NCBI GenBank assembly: GCA_002320285.1
Contig: DCKE01000005.1
Location: forward strand, 154,810-218,809
Length of the DNA: 64,000 nucleotides
From: Flavobacteriaceae bacterium UBA1682
Lineage (GTDB): Bacteria > Bacteroidota > Bacteroidia > Flavobacteriales > Flavobacteriaceae
Reading direction: 5' to 3'
The notes under the pieces were generated by a model that was not told the origin of the DNA, searched no databases, and saw only the letters and a list, made by a program, of their open reading frames with translations. The translations under genes were made by a program, and so were the position numbers. Of this stretch, positions 8,347 through 17,207 are shown one piece after another; the stretch's first letter is position 1, and the number at the start of each line of letters is the position of its first letter.

Positions 8347-9927
8347 ATGAAATATTTTATGCTGCTCACTTTTGCCTGTTTTGGTCTTATCAGTTGTAAG
8401 AAAATAAAACATCCCGTAAGTGTAGTGACTAACGACACTATTGAGCTATCTCCTATCGATGCTGTTTCGGCAGTTGCGTTTGACAGTCTGCTGCTCAAGG
8501 ATAAATCACCGGAGTTGTTGCGTTTTTATAGATACAATCAATTCAAAACCGTTTGGGCCTTAGACTCCAACAGAAGTGCTTTGATTGAATCCATTGAAAA
8601 AATACACGAAGACGGACTGGATGACTCGCCTTATGATCTGGCAGGTTTAAAGAAAAATAACGACGCCTACGCAAAGATTGCAGATAGCGAAAAAGTACTT
8701 ACCGATATCTTGTTTTCGGAGAGTTTCTTTAAGGTCTCGAATGACCTGTACAACGGTCGTTTAAATCCTAAAAAGTTATACAATGATTGGGATTTGGATC
8801 CAAAGAAAATAAATACCGGAGCAACGATGCACTTGGCCCTGGAGAACAATGCCATCGAACAATCCTTAGATAGCTTGCGTCCCAAAAACGCCATTTACAA
8901 CGGTTTGAGAAGTGCATTGAAGGAGTTAAGAAAATTACCCGACGAGTCTTTTGATGAATTTGGAACGGGTCGAAAAATAAAGATCAACGATTCCCTACCT
9001 GAAATTGCGGAGTTAAAAAAGCGCTTGATCTATTGGGGGGATTTACCAGCCGAAGAGAACAGTGCCCGATTTAACACGGCAACCGAAGCGGGTTTAAAAC
9101 ATTTTCAAGTTCGAAATGGACTTGATGAAACCGGTTTATTGGACAAGGAGACTGTCTTGGTTTTAAATCACACCAAAGCTCAAAAAATCAACCAGGTGCT
9201 AGCCAACTTAGAGCGCTGGAGATGGTATCCTCGCGAACTCGGTACCCAATATGTATTGGTCAATATTCCCGATTATAGCTTGGTCGTGGTATCCAATGGC
9301 GACACCATACAAAGACATAAAGTCATAGTGGGAAAACCCGCTAGAAGAACGCCGATATTATCATCTAAATTCAGTGGTTTAGTGATCAATCCTACATGGA
9401 CTGTGCCACCAACCATACTTAAAAACGACTTGACACCAGCAGCAACCAAGAACAGAGGGTATTTTGCCAGTCGCGGTTTTACCATATACGACAACAAAGG
9501 TAATGTAGTCAGTGCACAGGATTGGAATCCAGAGCGCGCTTCCAGCTATCGTTATGTCCAAAAACCCGGGAAGTCAAACTCCCTAGGTAGAATCAAATTT
9601 GATTTTAAAAACAACCATATGGTCTATTTACACGACACCAATAATACCAACAATTTCAACAAAGACGATCGCGACCTGAGCTCGGGTTGTATTCGTGTAC
9701 AGAATCCTTTTGACTTGGCAGATTATATTCTTAAGACAGAAAATAATCCCTACAACAAATCAAAACTGGAAGAAATTGTCAAGACCGAAAAAACACAGCA
9801 TATTCCTTTAAAGAAAAGTATTGAAATCCATCAATTCTATTGGACGGCATGGAACAGCAAAGACGGTATACAGTTTCGTCAAGACATTTACAAACTCGAT
9901 GACGATTTAGCTGCTAAACTAAATTAA
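8347..9927 (+). CDS. L,D-transpeptidase lipoprotein (YcbB/LdtD-like)
   Basis: A TTG at 8341 could extend the frame by two codons, but the ATG at 8347 gives a proper lipoprotein signal (MKYFMLLTFACFGLISC). The 526-residue protein has an N-terminal scaffold region, a peptidoglycan-binding helical domain (about 220-280) and a YkuD catalytic domain (about 300-465) with His429 in YLHDT and the catalytic Cys448 in SSGCIRV. This arrangement matches the YcbB/LdtD group, which form 3-3 crosslinks in peptidoglycan at the periplasmic side. It is monocistronic and ends at a strong terminator. Confidence 0.9.
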   Translation: MKYFMLLTFACFGLISCKKIKHPVSVVTNDTIELSPIDAVSAVAFDSLLLKDKSPELLRFYRYNQFKTVWALDSNRSALIESIEKIHEDGLDDSPYDLAGLKKNNDAYAKIADSEKVLTDILFSESFFKVSNDLYNGRLNPKKLYNDWDLDPKKINTGATMHLALENNAIEQSLDSLRPKNAIYNGLRSALKELRKLPDESFDEFGTGRKIKINDSLPEIAELKKRLIYWGDLPAEENSARFNTATEAGLKHFQVRNGLDETGLLDKETVLVLNHTKAQKINQVLANLERWRWYPRELGTQYVLVNIPDYSLVVVSNGDTIQRHKVIVGKPARRTPILSSKFSGLVINPTWTVPPTILKNDLTPAATKNRGYFASRGFTIYDNKGNVVSAQDWNPERASSYRYVQKPGKSNSLGRIKFDFKNNHMVYLHDTNNTNNFNKDDRDLSSGCIRVQNPFDLADYILKTENNPYNKSKLEEIVKTEKTQHIPLKKSIEIHQFYWTAWNSKDGIQFRQDIYKLDDDLAAKLN

Positions 9928-9937
9928 TATAAAAAAA

Positions 9938-9977
9938 ACATCCTTTTGCTAGAAACAAAAGGATGTTTTTTTTTTAG
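9938..9977 (+). terminator. Intrinsic terminator after the L,D-transpeptidase
   Basis: An 11-bp stem (9938-9948 with 9956-9966), a 7-base loop and a following run of T. On the other strand an A-run gives it bidirectional character, and it may also serve the convergent gene at 10093. Confidence 0.9.
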
Positions 9978-10092
9978 TATTATACCCAGTGTACACCATT
10001 GGTTTATCTATAAAATCAGCAAATAATATACTGGTTCTTAAACAAACAAGACCTGCTCATTCAATTCAGCATATGGCCAAGCGCTTTATGGA

Positions 10093-10839
10093 TTATATCA
10101 AAAAGGATGATTTATTCAAATACTCTTGATTGGGGTAATAGATAAACAAACAAGATTCTTCTTTAATCATATTGATGATTTCGGTTCTCAATTCTAAAGG
10201 AACTGCTGGACACCCCAAACTTCTCCCCAATCGTCCTTGTTGTTTAGCGAGATTTTCTGAAGCGTAATCCGCGCCATGAATAACAACAGCTCTATTGCGT
10301 GCATTGTCATTAAAGCCTTTATCTAGTCCGTCCAATCGCAATGAAAACCCATGCTTTCCAGTATAAGACTCACCCGTTTTGTAAAAACCAATACTACTCA
10401 TAAATGAATTTGTCGCATTTGAAAACTTCTGAGCGAATTCGGAACCGCTATTTCTTCCATGAGAAACCACGGTTTGCAACATCACCTCATTGGTTACCAT
10501 ATTGATGATCCACATGCGTTTTTGTGTCGAAGACAAACTAAAATCAATAATGGTTAATACATCTTTTTTGATGATGCCTTCTTTTTTCATTTTTTTAAAC
10601 CCTCTTAACGCTTCTTTAAAACTGACTAACGAAGGTGCTGAAAAGGTCTTGACATTTAAAGTTTCATAGGCACTCAAAGCCACTTCGTCAAAAGTTGCTT
10701 CTTTATTTTCTATATGTTCAACATGGTTTTTTGTAATGTTTTCAGTGCTTGCACTGTTTTTTAGTTCATCGGTATCGATCCATTTGAATGCGAAAATACC
10801 CACCAGAACCACCGGTAAAAGTTTGTAATACATTGTCAT
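10093..10839 (-). CDS. YkuD_2-type murein L,D-transpeptidase domain protein
   Basis: A 248-residue protein with an N-terminal hydrophobic segment (about residues 4-19) acting as signal or anchor, then a spacer, then the catalytic domain (about 80-240). The key residues His188 (VVIHGADYAS) and Cys210 (GRSLGCPAVP) fit the family annotated as murein L,D-transpeptidase catalytic domain (YkuD_2), distinct from the YcbB type encoded just upstream. The two genes converge, so they are not co-transcribed, but both point to L,D-crosslink chemistry in this part of the genome. Confidence 0.88.
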   Translation of the reverse strand: MTMYYKLLPVVLVGIFAFKWIDTDELKNSASTENITKNHVEHIENKEATFDEVALSAYETLNVKTFSAPSLVSFKEALRGFKKMKKEGIIKKDVLTIIDFSLSSTQKRMWIINMVTNEVMLQTVVSHGRNSGSEFAQKFSNATNSFMSSIGFYKTGESYTGKHGFSLRLDGLDKGFNDNARNRAVVIHGADYASENLAKQQGRLGRSLGCPAVPLELRTEIINMIKEESCLFIYYPNQEYLNKSSFLI

Positions 10840-10968
10840 TCTCTCCTTTACATTTTATTTTTAAAACGTAAATGTAAAAACAAATTCATACCAAGCACTA
10901 TAAATAACAAAAAAACTTGTTTTTTTAACATTCTAATTTTTAATGAAGTATAATTACATCAGGATGCG

Positions 10969-10976
10969 TATTTTTG
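10969..10976 (+). promoter_or_regulatory. -7 box (TATTTTTG) upstream of gpmI
   Basis: TATTTTTG matches TAnnTTTG. It lies inside the longest possible gpmI reading frame, which argues that translation begins at the internal ATG at 11006 rather than at 10943. No clear -33 TTG is found at the right distance. Confidence 0.5.
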
Positions 10977-11005
10977 TAATCACTAACTACAAGAAGACCG
11001 TAAAC

Positions 11006-12526
11006 ATGAACAAAAAAGTTATATTAATGATTCTCGATGGCTGGGGAAAGTCACCAGACCCCAAGGTTTCTGCCATAGAAAAAGCACACACCCCCTTTAT
11101 AGATAGCCTTTATACTAAATATGCCAATGCCTCTATTTTGACCGATGGTTTAAACGTAGGTTTACCGATAGGTCAGATGGGAAATTCAGAAGTAGGCCAT
11201 ATGAACTTAGGCGCTGGTCGCATAGTATATCAAGATTTGGTTAAAATTAATCTGGCTGTCGAAAGCGGTTCAATCGCTAAAGAACCCGCCTTACAAGAGG
11301 CTTTTAAATATGCTAAAGAGCAGCAGAAAAAGGTGCACTTACTGGGATTGGTTTCTGATGGAGGTGTTCACTCTCACGAAAAACACCTATATGGTTTATT
11401 GGATGCTGCACATCAGGCTGGATTAGACGATGTATTTGTACATGCTTTCACCGATGGAAGAGATGTCGATCCAAAATCAGGTGCACATCATATAGCTGAA
11501 TTATTGCGTCACATGGACAAATCCACTGGAAAATTAGCTTCCGTTATAGGACGTTATTATGCCATGGATAGAGACAAAAGGTGGGAAAGAGTAAAAAAAG
11601 CTTATGATCTCTTAACTTTAGGCATCGGAATGCCGTGTAAAAACGCCGTTTTAAGCATTCAAGACAGTTATGCCAACAACGTTACCGATGAGTTTTTAGA
11701 ACCCCTGATCATGACGAATGAGTTCGACAAGCCCGTTGCTACCATACAGCAAGGAGATGTGGTTTTGTTTTTTAATTTTAGAACTGATCGCGGTAGAGAG
11801 CTAACCAGTGTATTATCTCAGCAAGATTATACCGAATTCGGAATGACCAAATTGCCCTTATATTTCGTCACCTTAACCAATTACGACGATAGTTTTAAAA
11901 ACATACACGTGATCTACGACAAAGACAACCTAACGGAAACCCTAGGTGAGGTTTTAGAACGCAACCACAAAAAACAAATCCGCATTGCGGAAACAGAAAA
12001 ATATCCACACGTTACTTTTTTCTTTTCGGGAGGAAGAGAAATTCCTTTTGAAGGGGAACAGCGCATTTTGTGCCCATCGCCTAAAGTAGCCACCTATGAC
12101 CTGCAACCCGAAATGAGCGCTTACGATCTAAAAAATGCTTTAATCCCTGAATTGGATAAGAGAGAAGCCGATTTTGTATGCCTTAATTTCGCCAATGGCG
12201 ATATGGTTGGACACACGGGAATCATGGAAGCGGCAATTAAAGCCTGTGAGGCCGTTGATAAATGCGTAGAAGGCGTTGTCGAAGCAGCAATAAGAAATGG
12301 ATATACAACCATTATCTTAGCCGACCACGGCAATTGCGAAACCATGTATAATGCAGACGGAAGTCCAAACACCGCTCATACCACCAACCCCGTTCCGATT
12401 ATTTTAGTAGATAACGATATCAAACACATTCACGACGGTGTTTTGGGTGACCTCGCTCCTACCATACTGGATTTGATGGGATTGGAAAAACCAGCGGTCA
12501 TGACGAGAAATACGTTGATAGGCTAA
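11006..12526 (+). CDS. gpmI: 2,3-bisphosphoglycerate-independent phosphoglycerate mutase
   Basis: This enzyme interconverts 3- and 2-phosphoglycerate in glycolysis and gluconeogenesis using two Mn ions and no bisphosphoglycerate cofactor. From the ATG at 11006 the protein has 506 residues, the usual family length. The motifs are LDGWG near residue 10, the phosphorylated Ser61 in MGNSEVGHMN, HSHEKHL, DGRDVDP, FNFRTDRGRE and the C-terminal metal site LADHGNCE with AHTTNPVP. The frame is open from 10943, but that N-terminus is not conserved and contains the probable promoter box. The gene is monocistronic. Confidence 0.95.
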   Translation: MNKKVILMILDGWGKSPDPKVSAIEKAHTPFIDSLYTKYANASILTDGLNVGLPIGQMGNSEVGHMNLGAGRIVYQDLVKINLAVESGSIAKEPALQEAFKYAKEQQKKVHLLGLVSDGGVHSHEKHLYGLLDAAHQAGLDDVFVHAFTDGRDVDPKSGAHHIAELLRHMDKSTGKLASVIGRYYAMDRDKRWERVKKAYDLLTLGIGMPCKNAVLSIQDSYANNVTDEFLEPLIMTNEFDKPVATIQQGDVVLFFNFRTDRGRELTSVLSQQDYTEFGMTKLPLYFVTLTNYDDSFKNIHVIYDKDNLTETLGEVLERNHKKQIRIAETEKYPHVTFFFSGGREIPFEGEQRILCPSPKVATYDLQPEMSAYDLKNALIPELDKREADFVCLNFANGDMVGHTGIMEAAIKACEAVDKCVEGVVEAAIRNGYTTIILADHGNCETMYNADGSPNTAHTTNPVPIILVDNDIKHIHDGVLGDLAPTILDLMGLEKPAVMTRNTLIG

Positions 12527-12544
12527 TAGGCCTATATGCCCATT

Positions 12545-12564
12545 CGCCTATCAGCACATAGGCG
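12545..12564. repeat. Small hairpin at the head of an octamer array
   Basis: CGCCTAT (12545-12551) and ATAGGCG (12558-12564) form a 7-bp stem over a 6-base loop, built from the same CGTATAGG-like sequence as the tandem octamers that follow. Confidence 0.5.
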
Positions 12565-12609
12565 TATAGACGTATAGGCGTATAGGCGTATAGACGTATA
12601 GACGTATAG
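12562..12609. repeat. Six tandem 8-bp repeats, RCGTATAG
   Basis: Six perfect units in the order GCGTATAG, ACGTATAG, GCGTATAG, GCGTATAG, ACGTATAG, ACGTATAG, varying only at the first base (G or A). The array fills the gap between gpmI and the shared terminator of the convergent CoA-transferase gene. The length is not a multiple of three and no frame runs through it, so it is a noncoding simple repeat that may vary in copy number. Confidence 0.9.
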
Positions 12610-12614
12610 GCAAT

Positions 12615-12650
12615 AAAACCTATTTTACTTGATCAAAATAGGTTTTTAAA
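12615..12650. terminator. Bidirectional terminator overlapping the CoA-transferase 3' end
   Basis: A perfect 12-bp stem (12615-12626 with 12635-12646) has an 8-base loop and T-runs on both outer sides, so it can stop transcription of gpmI from the left and of the minus-strand gene from the right. The stem lies across the stop codon and last codons of the minus-strand gene, so coding sequence is part of the terminator. Confidence 0.85.
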
Positions 12651-13885
12651 ATTGATTCTCTATGATCGGGATGAGCAATTTCCGCCATGGCTTTCACCCT
12701 TTGCAACAGGGTTTTTCCGTATAAATCGGCAATTCCATATTCGGTCACCACATATTGTATATGCGAACGTGTAGTTACTACTCCTGCCCCGTGTTTTAAG
12801 AATGGAACAATTTTATTCGCTCCTTTTGTCGTTACAGACGGCAGTGCAATAATCGCTTTCCCACCGTTGCTCAAGGAAGCACCGCGAATAAAATCCATCT
12901 GACCACCAACGCCAGAATACATTTTCGAACCGATAGAATCGGCACATACTTGTCCAGTCACATCAACTTCGATAGCTGAATTGATAGCGATCATTTTCGG
13001 GTTTCTGCGAATCACAGAAGTATCGTTGACATAAGAGACCTCTTTCATTTCTATAAATGGATTGTTGTCGACAAAACGATAGAGGCGTTCTGATCCGATT
13101 AGAAAAGTAGAAACCACACGGCCTTTAATCACCCCTTTGTTTTCACAGGTAATGACGCCATTCTCAATAAGATCTATAACGCCATCTGAAAACATTTCGG
13201 TATGCAATCCCAATCCCTTGTGATTTGTTAATTTAGACAATACCGCATTGGGTATGGATCCGATTCCCATTTGCAAGGTACTTTTATCATCGACCAAGCC
13301 GGCCACATGCTCACCGATGCGATTTTCAATTTCACTGATCGCCAAGGTGGGCGCTGCGTAAATCGGACTGTTATGTACCACCGCATAATTGATTTTGGAA
13401 CTGTGAATAACCCCGTCACCAAAAGTTCTCGGCATAAATGAATTGACCTGTGCAATCACAATACGCGCACATTCAATAGCCGCAACAGTAGCTTCTACAG
13501 AAACGCCTAACGAACAATATCCATGTAAATCGGGCGGTGAAACCTGAATAAAAACCACATCCAACGGTAAAATCCCCTTTCTAAAAAGTTGTGGAATCTC
13601 ACTTAAAAATACCGGTGTATAGGATCCATTTCCCGCTGCGATGGTGTGTCGCACATTTTTGCCAATAAAAAAAGAATTGACATGAAAATTCTCAATATAC
13701 TTTGGATCGGCATAAGGCGCTGGTCCCTCCGTATGAATATGACACATCTCAACGCCGCGCAACTCCTCTGCGCGTTCGGTCAAGGCTTGAGTTAAAATCA
13801 CAGGTGTTGCCGCCGCCGCGTGAACATAAACTCGATCTCCAGAGCGCACTACCTGTACGGCCTCTGTAGCTGATACATACTTCAT
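12620..13885 (-). CDS. Acetyl-CoA hydrolase/transferase family protein (4-hydroxybutyrate CoA-transferase-like)
   Basis: A 421-residue class I CoA-transferase. The glycine-rich GIGSIPNAV motif (207-215) and the catalytic glutamate Glu230 in HTEMFSDG are both present, along with GGQMDFIRGA and the C-terminal TEYGIADLYGKT block. These fit the AbfT/Cat2 group, which move CoA between acetyl-CoA and short-chain acids such as 4-hydroxybutyrate, butyrate or succinate. No 4-hydroxybutyrate pathway gene is nearby, so the acid is undetermined. A TATCTTTG-type box lies about 200 bases upstream. The 3' end doubles as a terminator stem. Confidence 0.88.
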   Translation of the reverse strand: MKYVSATEAVQVVRSGDRVYVHAAAATPVILTQALTERAEELRGVEMCHIHTEGPAPYADPKYIENFHVNSFFIGKNVRHTIAAGNGSYTPVFLSEIPQLFRKGILPLDVVFIQVSPPDLHGYCSLGVSVEATVAAIECARIVIAQVNSFMPRTFGDGVIHSSKINYAVVHNSPIYAAPTLAISEIENRIGEHVAGLVDDKSTLQMGIGSIPNAVLSKLTNHKGLGLHTEMFSDGVIDLIENGVITCENKGVIKGRVVSTFLIGSERLYRFVDNNPFIEMKEVSYVNDTSVIRRNPKMIAINSAIEVDVTGQVCADSIGSKMYSGVGGQMDFIRGASLSNGGKAIIALPSVTTKGANKIVPFLKHGAGVVTTRSHIQYVVTEYGIADLYGKTLLQRVKAMAEIAHPDHRESILKTYFDQVK

Positions 13886-14083
13886 ATATTTTGTTTTTTT
13901 TGATTCCTAAAGCAATTTTGCGTTTCTCGCCAGCTATTTTTTGACACCAATTCCCAAGAAATCGAAAATAAAGCCCAATGCTATTTCGTTCAAAACCATC
14001 CTTGCACTTCCAATTCGTAAATCCCGTTTTACAATTGCATACGCCATGTAACCCAAACACCCCATTTTAGTTGTGTTCTCTAC

Positions 14084-14091
14084 CAAAGATA
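14084..14091 (-). promoter_or_regulatory. Possible -7 box for the CoA-transferase gene
   Basis: On the minus strand this reads TATCTTTG. It would give a leader of about 190 bases before the start codon at 13885. No -33 element is obvious, so this is tentative. Confidence 0.35.
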
Positions 14092-14163
14092 AACATTTCT
14101 AAAAAGAAAAGCTCCATCTAAAAACAGTTGATATAGAACATTTTCAATTCACACTAAAAGTTG

Positions 14164-14171
14164 TACTTTTG
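14164..14171 (+). promoter_or_regulatory. -7 box (TACTTTTG) of the map operon
   Basis: TACTTTTG matches TAnnTTTG and ends 20 bases before the map start codon, leaving a leader of roughly 15 bases. Confidence 0.6.
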
Positions 14172-14191
14172 CACTAAGAAAAATTTTCGAT

Positions 14192-15010
14192 ATGATTGTT
14201 ATAAAAACTTCAGAAGAGATTGAGTTGATGCGTCAAAGTGCTTTAATCGTTTCCAAGACACTTGGAATGTTGGCTACTGAACTTAAACCGGGCGTAACGA
14301 CTCTAGAGTTAGATAAAATGGCGGAAGCGTTTATTCGCGATCACGGTGCAATTCCAGGTTTCCTAGGATTGTATGACTGCCCTTCAACCCTATTAACCAG
14401 TGTCAATGAACAAATCGTTCACGGTTTGCCGACGAATCGTCCCATTCAAGAAGGCGACATCGTATCGGTAGACTGCGGTGCTATTATGAATGGTTTCTAT
14501 GGAGATCATGCTTACACCTTTGAAATCGGTGAAGTAGCTCCGGAGGTTAAAAAACTGTTACAAATCACAAAAGAGTCCCTTTACGTAGGTATTCGCGAAT
14601 TCCGTATTGGCAATCGCGTTGAAGATGTTGGAAGTGCTATTCAACGCTATACAGAAGCCGAAGGTTACGGTGTGGTTCGCGAATTAGTGGGTCATGGATT
14701 GGGGCGCAAAATGCACGAAGGTCCAGAAATGCCTAACTACGGAAAAAGAGGTAAAGGAAAAAAATTCCAAGAAGGAATGACCGTTGCCATCGAACCGATG
14801 ATTAACCTCGGAACTAAAAATATCAAACAATTAAAAGACGGTTGGACTATAGTAACTAGAGACGGGAAACCAAGCGCTCACTTTGAGCACGATGTTGCCT
14901 TAGTCAATGGCAAACCGGAATTGCTTTCTACTTTTGCCTATATCTATCAAGCTTTGGGAATCACCAGCAACGAAGAAGACGAATTTAGAGCCATCCCTTT
15001 AGTTCTATAA
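14192..15010 (+). CDS. map: Methionine aminopeptidase, type I
   Basis: Removes the N-terminal methionine from nascent proteins in the cytosol. The 272-residue protein carries all five metal ligands of the pita-bread fold: Asp94 (VDCGA), Asp105 (GDHAYTF), His168 (GHGLGRKMHEG), Glu201 (IEPMI) and Glu232 (HFEHDVAL), plus the substrate-gating His78 in VHGLP. No N-terminal zinc-finger extension or type II insert is present, so it is type I. A methyltransferase gene starts 7 bases after its stop codon, probably in one operon. Confidence 0.96.
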   Translation: MIVIKTSEEIELMRQSALIVSKTLGMLATELKPGVTTLELDKMAEAFIRDHGAIPGFLGLYDCPSTLLTSVNEQIVHGLPTNRPIQEGDIVSVDCGAIMNGFYGDHAYTFEIGEVAPEVKKLLQITKESLYVGIREFRIGNRVEDVGSAIQRYTEAEGYGVVRELVGHGLGRKMHEGPEMPNYGKRGKGKKFQEGMTVAIEPMINLGTKNIKQLKDGWTIVTRDGKPSAHFEHDVALVNGKPELLSTFAYIYQALGITSNEEDEFRAIPLVL

Positions 15011-15017
15011 ATCACCG

Positions 15018-15791
15018 ATGAAAAGCATTTTCAAAAGTATACTGAATACCATACCTCGACCGATACTCATTCGGTTGAGTTATGTTGTTCGACCCATTTT
15101 AGCATTGTATTTAAAAGGTGATCGTTATACAGATCCGATTGATGGAAAAAGTTTCCGAACTTTTCTACCCTATGGATACGCGACCCAACGTCAAAATGTA
15201 TTATCACCGAGCACCCTATCGCTGGAACGTCATCGGCTTTTGTGGTTGTACCTGAATCGGGAAACCGACTTTTTTACCGCACCAAAAAAAGTACTGCACT
15301 TCGCTCCTGAGCAAGCGTTCTACAAGCGATTTAGAAAACAGGCCAATTTAGAATATATCACCACCGATCTAGAATCTCCTTTGGCAGATGTCAAAGCCGA
15401 TATCTGCAACCTACCTTTCGAAAGCGATGCTTTTGATGTCATTTTGTGCAATCACGTATTGGAACACATTCCAGATGATACTCAGGCAATGAGAGAGCTG
15501 TTTCGCGTCTTAAAACCCGGAGGCATGGGAATCTTTCAAATTCCGCAAGACCTTAGCCGCTCCAGTACTTTTGAAGACAACAGCATAACAGATCGTCAAG
15601 AACGCGCTCGTGTTTTTGGTCAATACGACCACGTTCGCATTTATGGCAGAGATTACTTTGACAAACTGCGCTCCATCGGTTTTACAGTTCAGGAAGTAGA
15701 CTATACCGCTCTATTGAGCACCGATGAAATCGACAGATATTGTCTGGCTCCCGGAGAAATCATACCGGTTTGTTTTAAACCCGAAAAATAA
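15018..15791 (+). CDS. Class I SAM-dependent methyltransferase
   Basis: A 257-residue soluble protein with a Methyltransf_11-type core: motif I variant VLHFAPEQAFYKRF near residue 93, an acidic ITTDLES strand end, DICNLPFESDAFDVILCNHVLEHI (motifs II-III, about 131-153) and VLKPGGMGIFQIP (about 170). The usual GxGxG of motif I is replaced by a FAPEQ variant, as in a group of methyltransferases common in Bacteroidota. It lies 7 bases after map and is likely co-transcribed. The substrate is unknown. Confidence 0.85.
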   Translation: MKSIFKSILNTIPRPILIRLSYVVRPILALYLKGDRYTDPIDGKSFRTFLPYGYATQRQNVLSPSTLSLERHRLLWLYLNRETDFFTAPKKVLHFAPEQAFYKRFRKQANLEYITTDLESPLADVKADICNLPFESDAFDVILCNHVLEHIPDDTQAMRELFRVLKPGGMGIFQIPQDLSRSSTFEDNSITDRQERARVFGQYDHVRIYGRDYFDKLRSIGFTVQEVDYTALLSTDEIDRYCLAPGEIIPVCFKPEK

Positions 15792-15827
15792 TTTAGCAAA
15801 ATCTAATTTTCTGCTGCATTTCTATTT

Positions 15828-15855
15828 TTGAATCGCAACAATTAGTCTATATTTG
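15828..15855 (+). promoter_or_regulatory. Promoter upstream of the T9SS Plug gene
   Basis: TTG (15828-15830), a 17-base spacer and TATATTTG (15848-15855) give a good Bacteroidota promoter. The -7 box ends 30 bases before the start codon at 15886. Confidence 0.7.
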
Positions 15856-15885
15856 TGACTATTATTCGCTTTAAATCAAGGTTCT

Positions 15886-17139
15886 ATGTTATATTCCAAA
15901 ATCAAAATAAGCCTATTAGCCCTAATTGTTTTTAGCATTCAAGCCCAAGGACAAAACAACATACAAGAAAAAACATCCAATTATATCAAATCTGCTGCGT
16001 TTATGAAAAACAATCAAGCAGTGGTCCCGTTTTTTCGACTGGGTTCTTCCATTAATTTTGAATTTGATGATTTGCTGGCCGGAGAATCTGATTACTATTA
16101 TAACATCACCCAATACAACTATGATTGGAGCCCGTCACAATTGAGCAAAATCGATTATTTGGACGGTATGGACGACCAACGTATTGCTTCGTATGCCAAT
16201 TCATTCAACACCTTACAGTTATACTCTCACTACAATCTGACTATTCCCAATTCGAAATACAACATCCTCAAAAGCGGTAATTACGTACTGGAAATCACCA
16301 ACCGATCAGAGGAAGTAATCGTGCGTAGGAAATTTATAGTTTATGAAGAACTGGTCAACGTACCGGTAGTGATCAAAAGATCGCGTGATTTGGGAACTTT
16401 TACCAGCAAACAAAATGTTGACTTCACCATTAAACTGGGCGAACAGACCTATCAAAACCCGGTACAAAACATTAAGGTTTATATTTTTCAAAACGGACAA
16501 TGGGCCACTTCTATCTCGAGAATCAAACCCCAATACACTATCGGTACGGATTTAATTTACAAATACAATAAGGAAACTCAATTTTGGGCTGGTAATGAAT
16601 TTCTGAATTTTGACAACAAAGACATTCGAGGCACGAACAACATGATTGGACAGGTTACGGCAGATGAAATCTATAACAGCCACCTCTACCCGAATCTTCC
16701 TAGAGCCAACAAACCCTATACTTTTTTCCCAGACATCAACGGCAGTTTTTATCCGCGCAACATCAACCGGGACAACGCCAGCATAGAAGCAGATTACACT
16801 TGGGTCTATTTTACCCTGGTTAGCCCTGAAGCTTTTGGTAAAAAACAAATCTACATCACCGGTATGTTTAACAATTACGAATTTACATCCGATAATTTAA
16901 TGAGCTACAACGCCGAAACCCAAGCGTACGAAAAAGCATTATTGATCAAACAAGGTTTCACCAACTTCCAATACACTACGGTCAGCAACCAACGCATTGA
17001 CTTAGAAGACCCTGTAGACGGTAACTTTGCGGAAACCGAAAATCAATATCAAGTTCTGGTATATTATCGCGGCAACAACGATTTATACGATCGCGTTATT
17101 GGAATTGGCGAAGGAAACTCTGAAAACATAATATATTAA
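15886..17139 (+). CDS. DUF5103 protein, type IX secretion system Plug
   Basis: A 417-residue exported protein with a signal peptide (about 1-22). It fits the DUF5103 family, now named the type IX secretion Plug protein: an N-terminal beta-sandwich with FRLGSSINFEFDDL, YYYNITQYNYDW and SFNTLQLYSHYNLTIP, and a C-terminal half with VYFTLVSPE and ITGMFNNYEF. In Flavobacterium the Plug closes the periplasmic side of the SprA translocon when cargo is absent. The cassette at 35-41 kb encodes several proteins with T9SS sorting domains, consistent with an active system. It has its own promoter. Confidence 0.85.
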   Translation: MLYSKIKISLLALIVFSIQAQGQNNIQEKTSNYIKSAAFMKNNQAVVPFFRLGSSINFEFDDLLAGESDYYYNITQYNYDWSPSQLSKIDYLDGMDDQRIASYANSFNTLQLYSHYNLTIPNSKYNILKSGNYVLEITNRSEEVIVRRKFIVYEELVNVPVVIKRSRDLGTFTSKQNVDFTIKLGEQTYQNPVQNIKVYIFQNGQWATSISRIKPQYTIGTDLIYKYNKETQFWAGNEFLNFDNKDIRGTNNMIGQVTADEIYNSHLYPNLPRANKPYTFFPDINGSFYPRNINRDNASIEADYTWVYFTLVSPEAFGKKQIYITGMFNNYEFTSDNLMSYNAETQAYEKALLIKQGFTNFQYTTVSNQRIDLEDPVDGNFAETENQYQVLVYYRGNNDLYDRVIGIGEGNSENIIY

Positions 17140-17147
17140 TTTTTTAA

Positions 17148-17178
17148 TTGGCTCGTAATTAATAATTTGCTACTTTTG
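17148..17178 (+). promoter_or_regulatory. Promoter upstream of apaG
   Basis: TTG at 17148-17150, a 20-base spacer and TACTTTTG at 17171-17178 match the Bacteroidota consensus. The start codon is at 17208. Confidence 0.65.
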
Positions 17179-17207
17179 GATAGTTCTACTTTTCAAAATC
17201 TATAATT

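Noticed and set aside
12545..12609. Tandem repeats considered as a CRISPR array
   Set aside because: The unit is only 8 bp with no spacers and no cas genes are nearby.
13749..14060. Minus-strand open frame upstream of the CoA-transferase gene
   Set aside because: It overlaps the 5' end of that gene in another frame, and the protein has no family resemblance.
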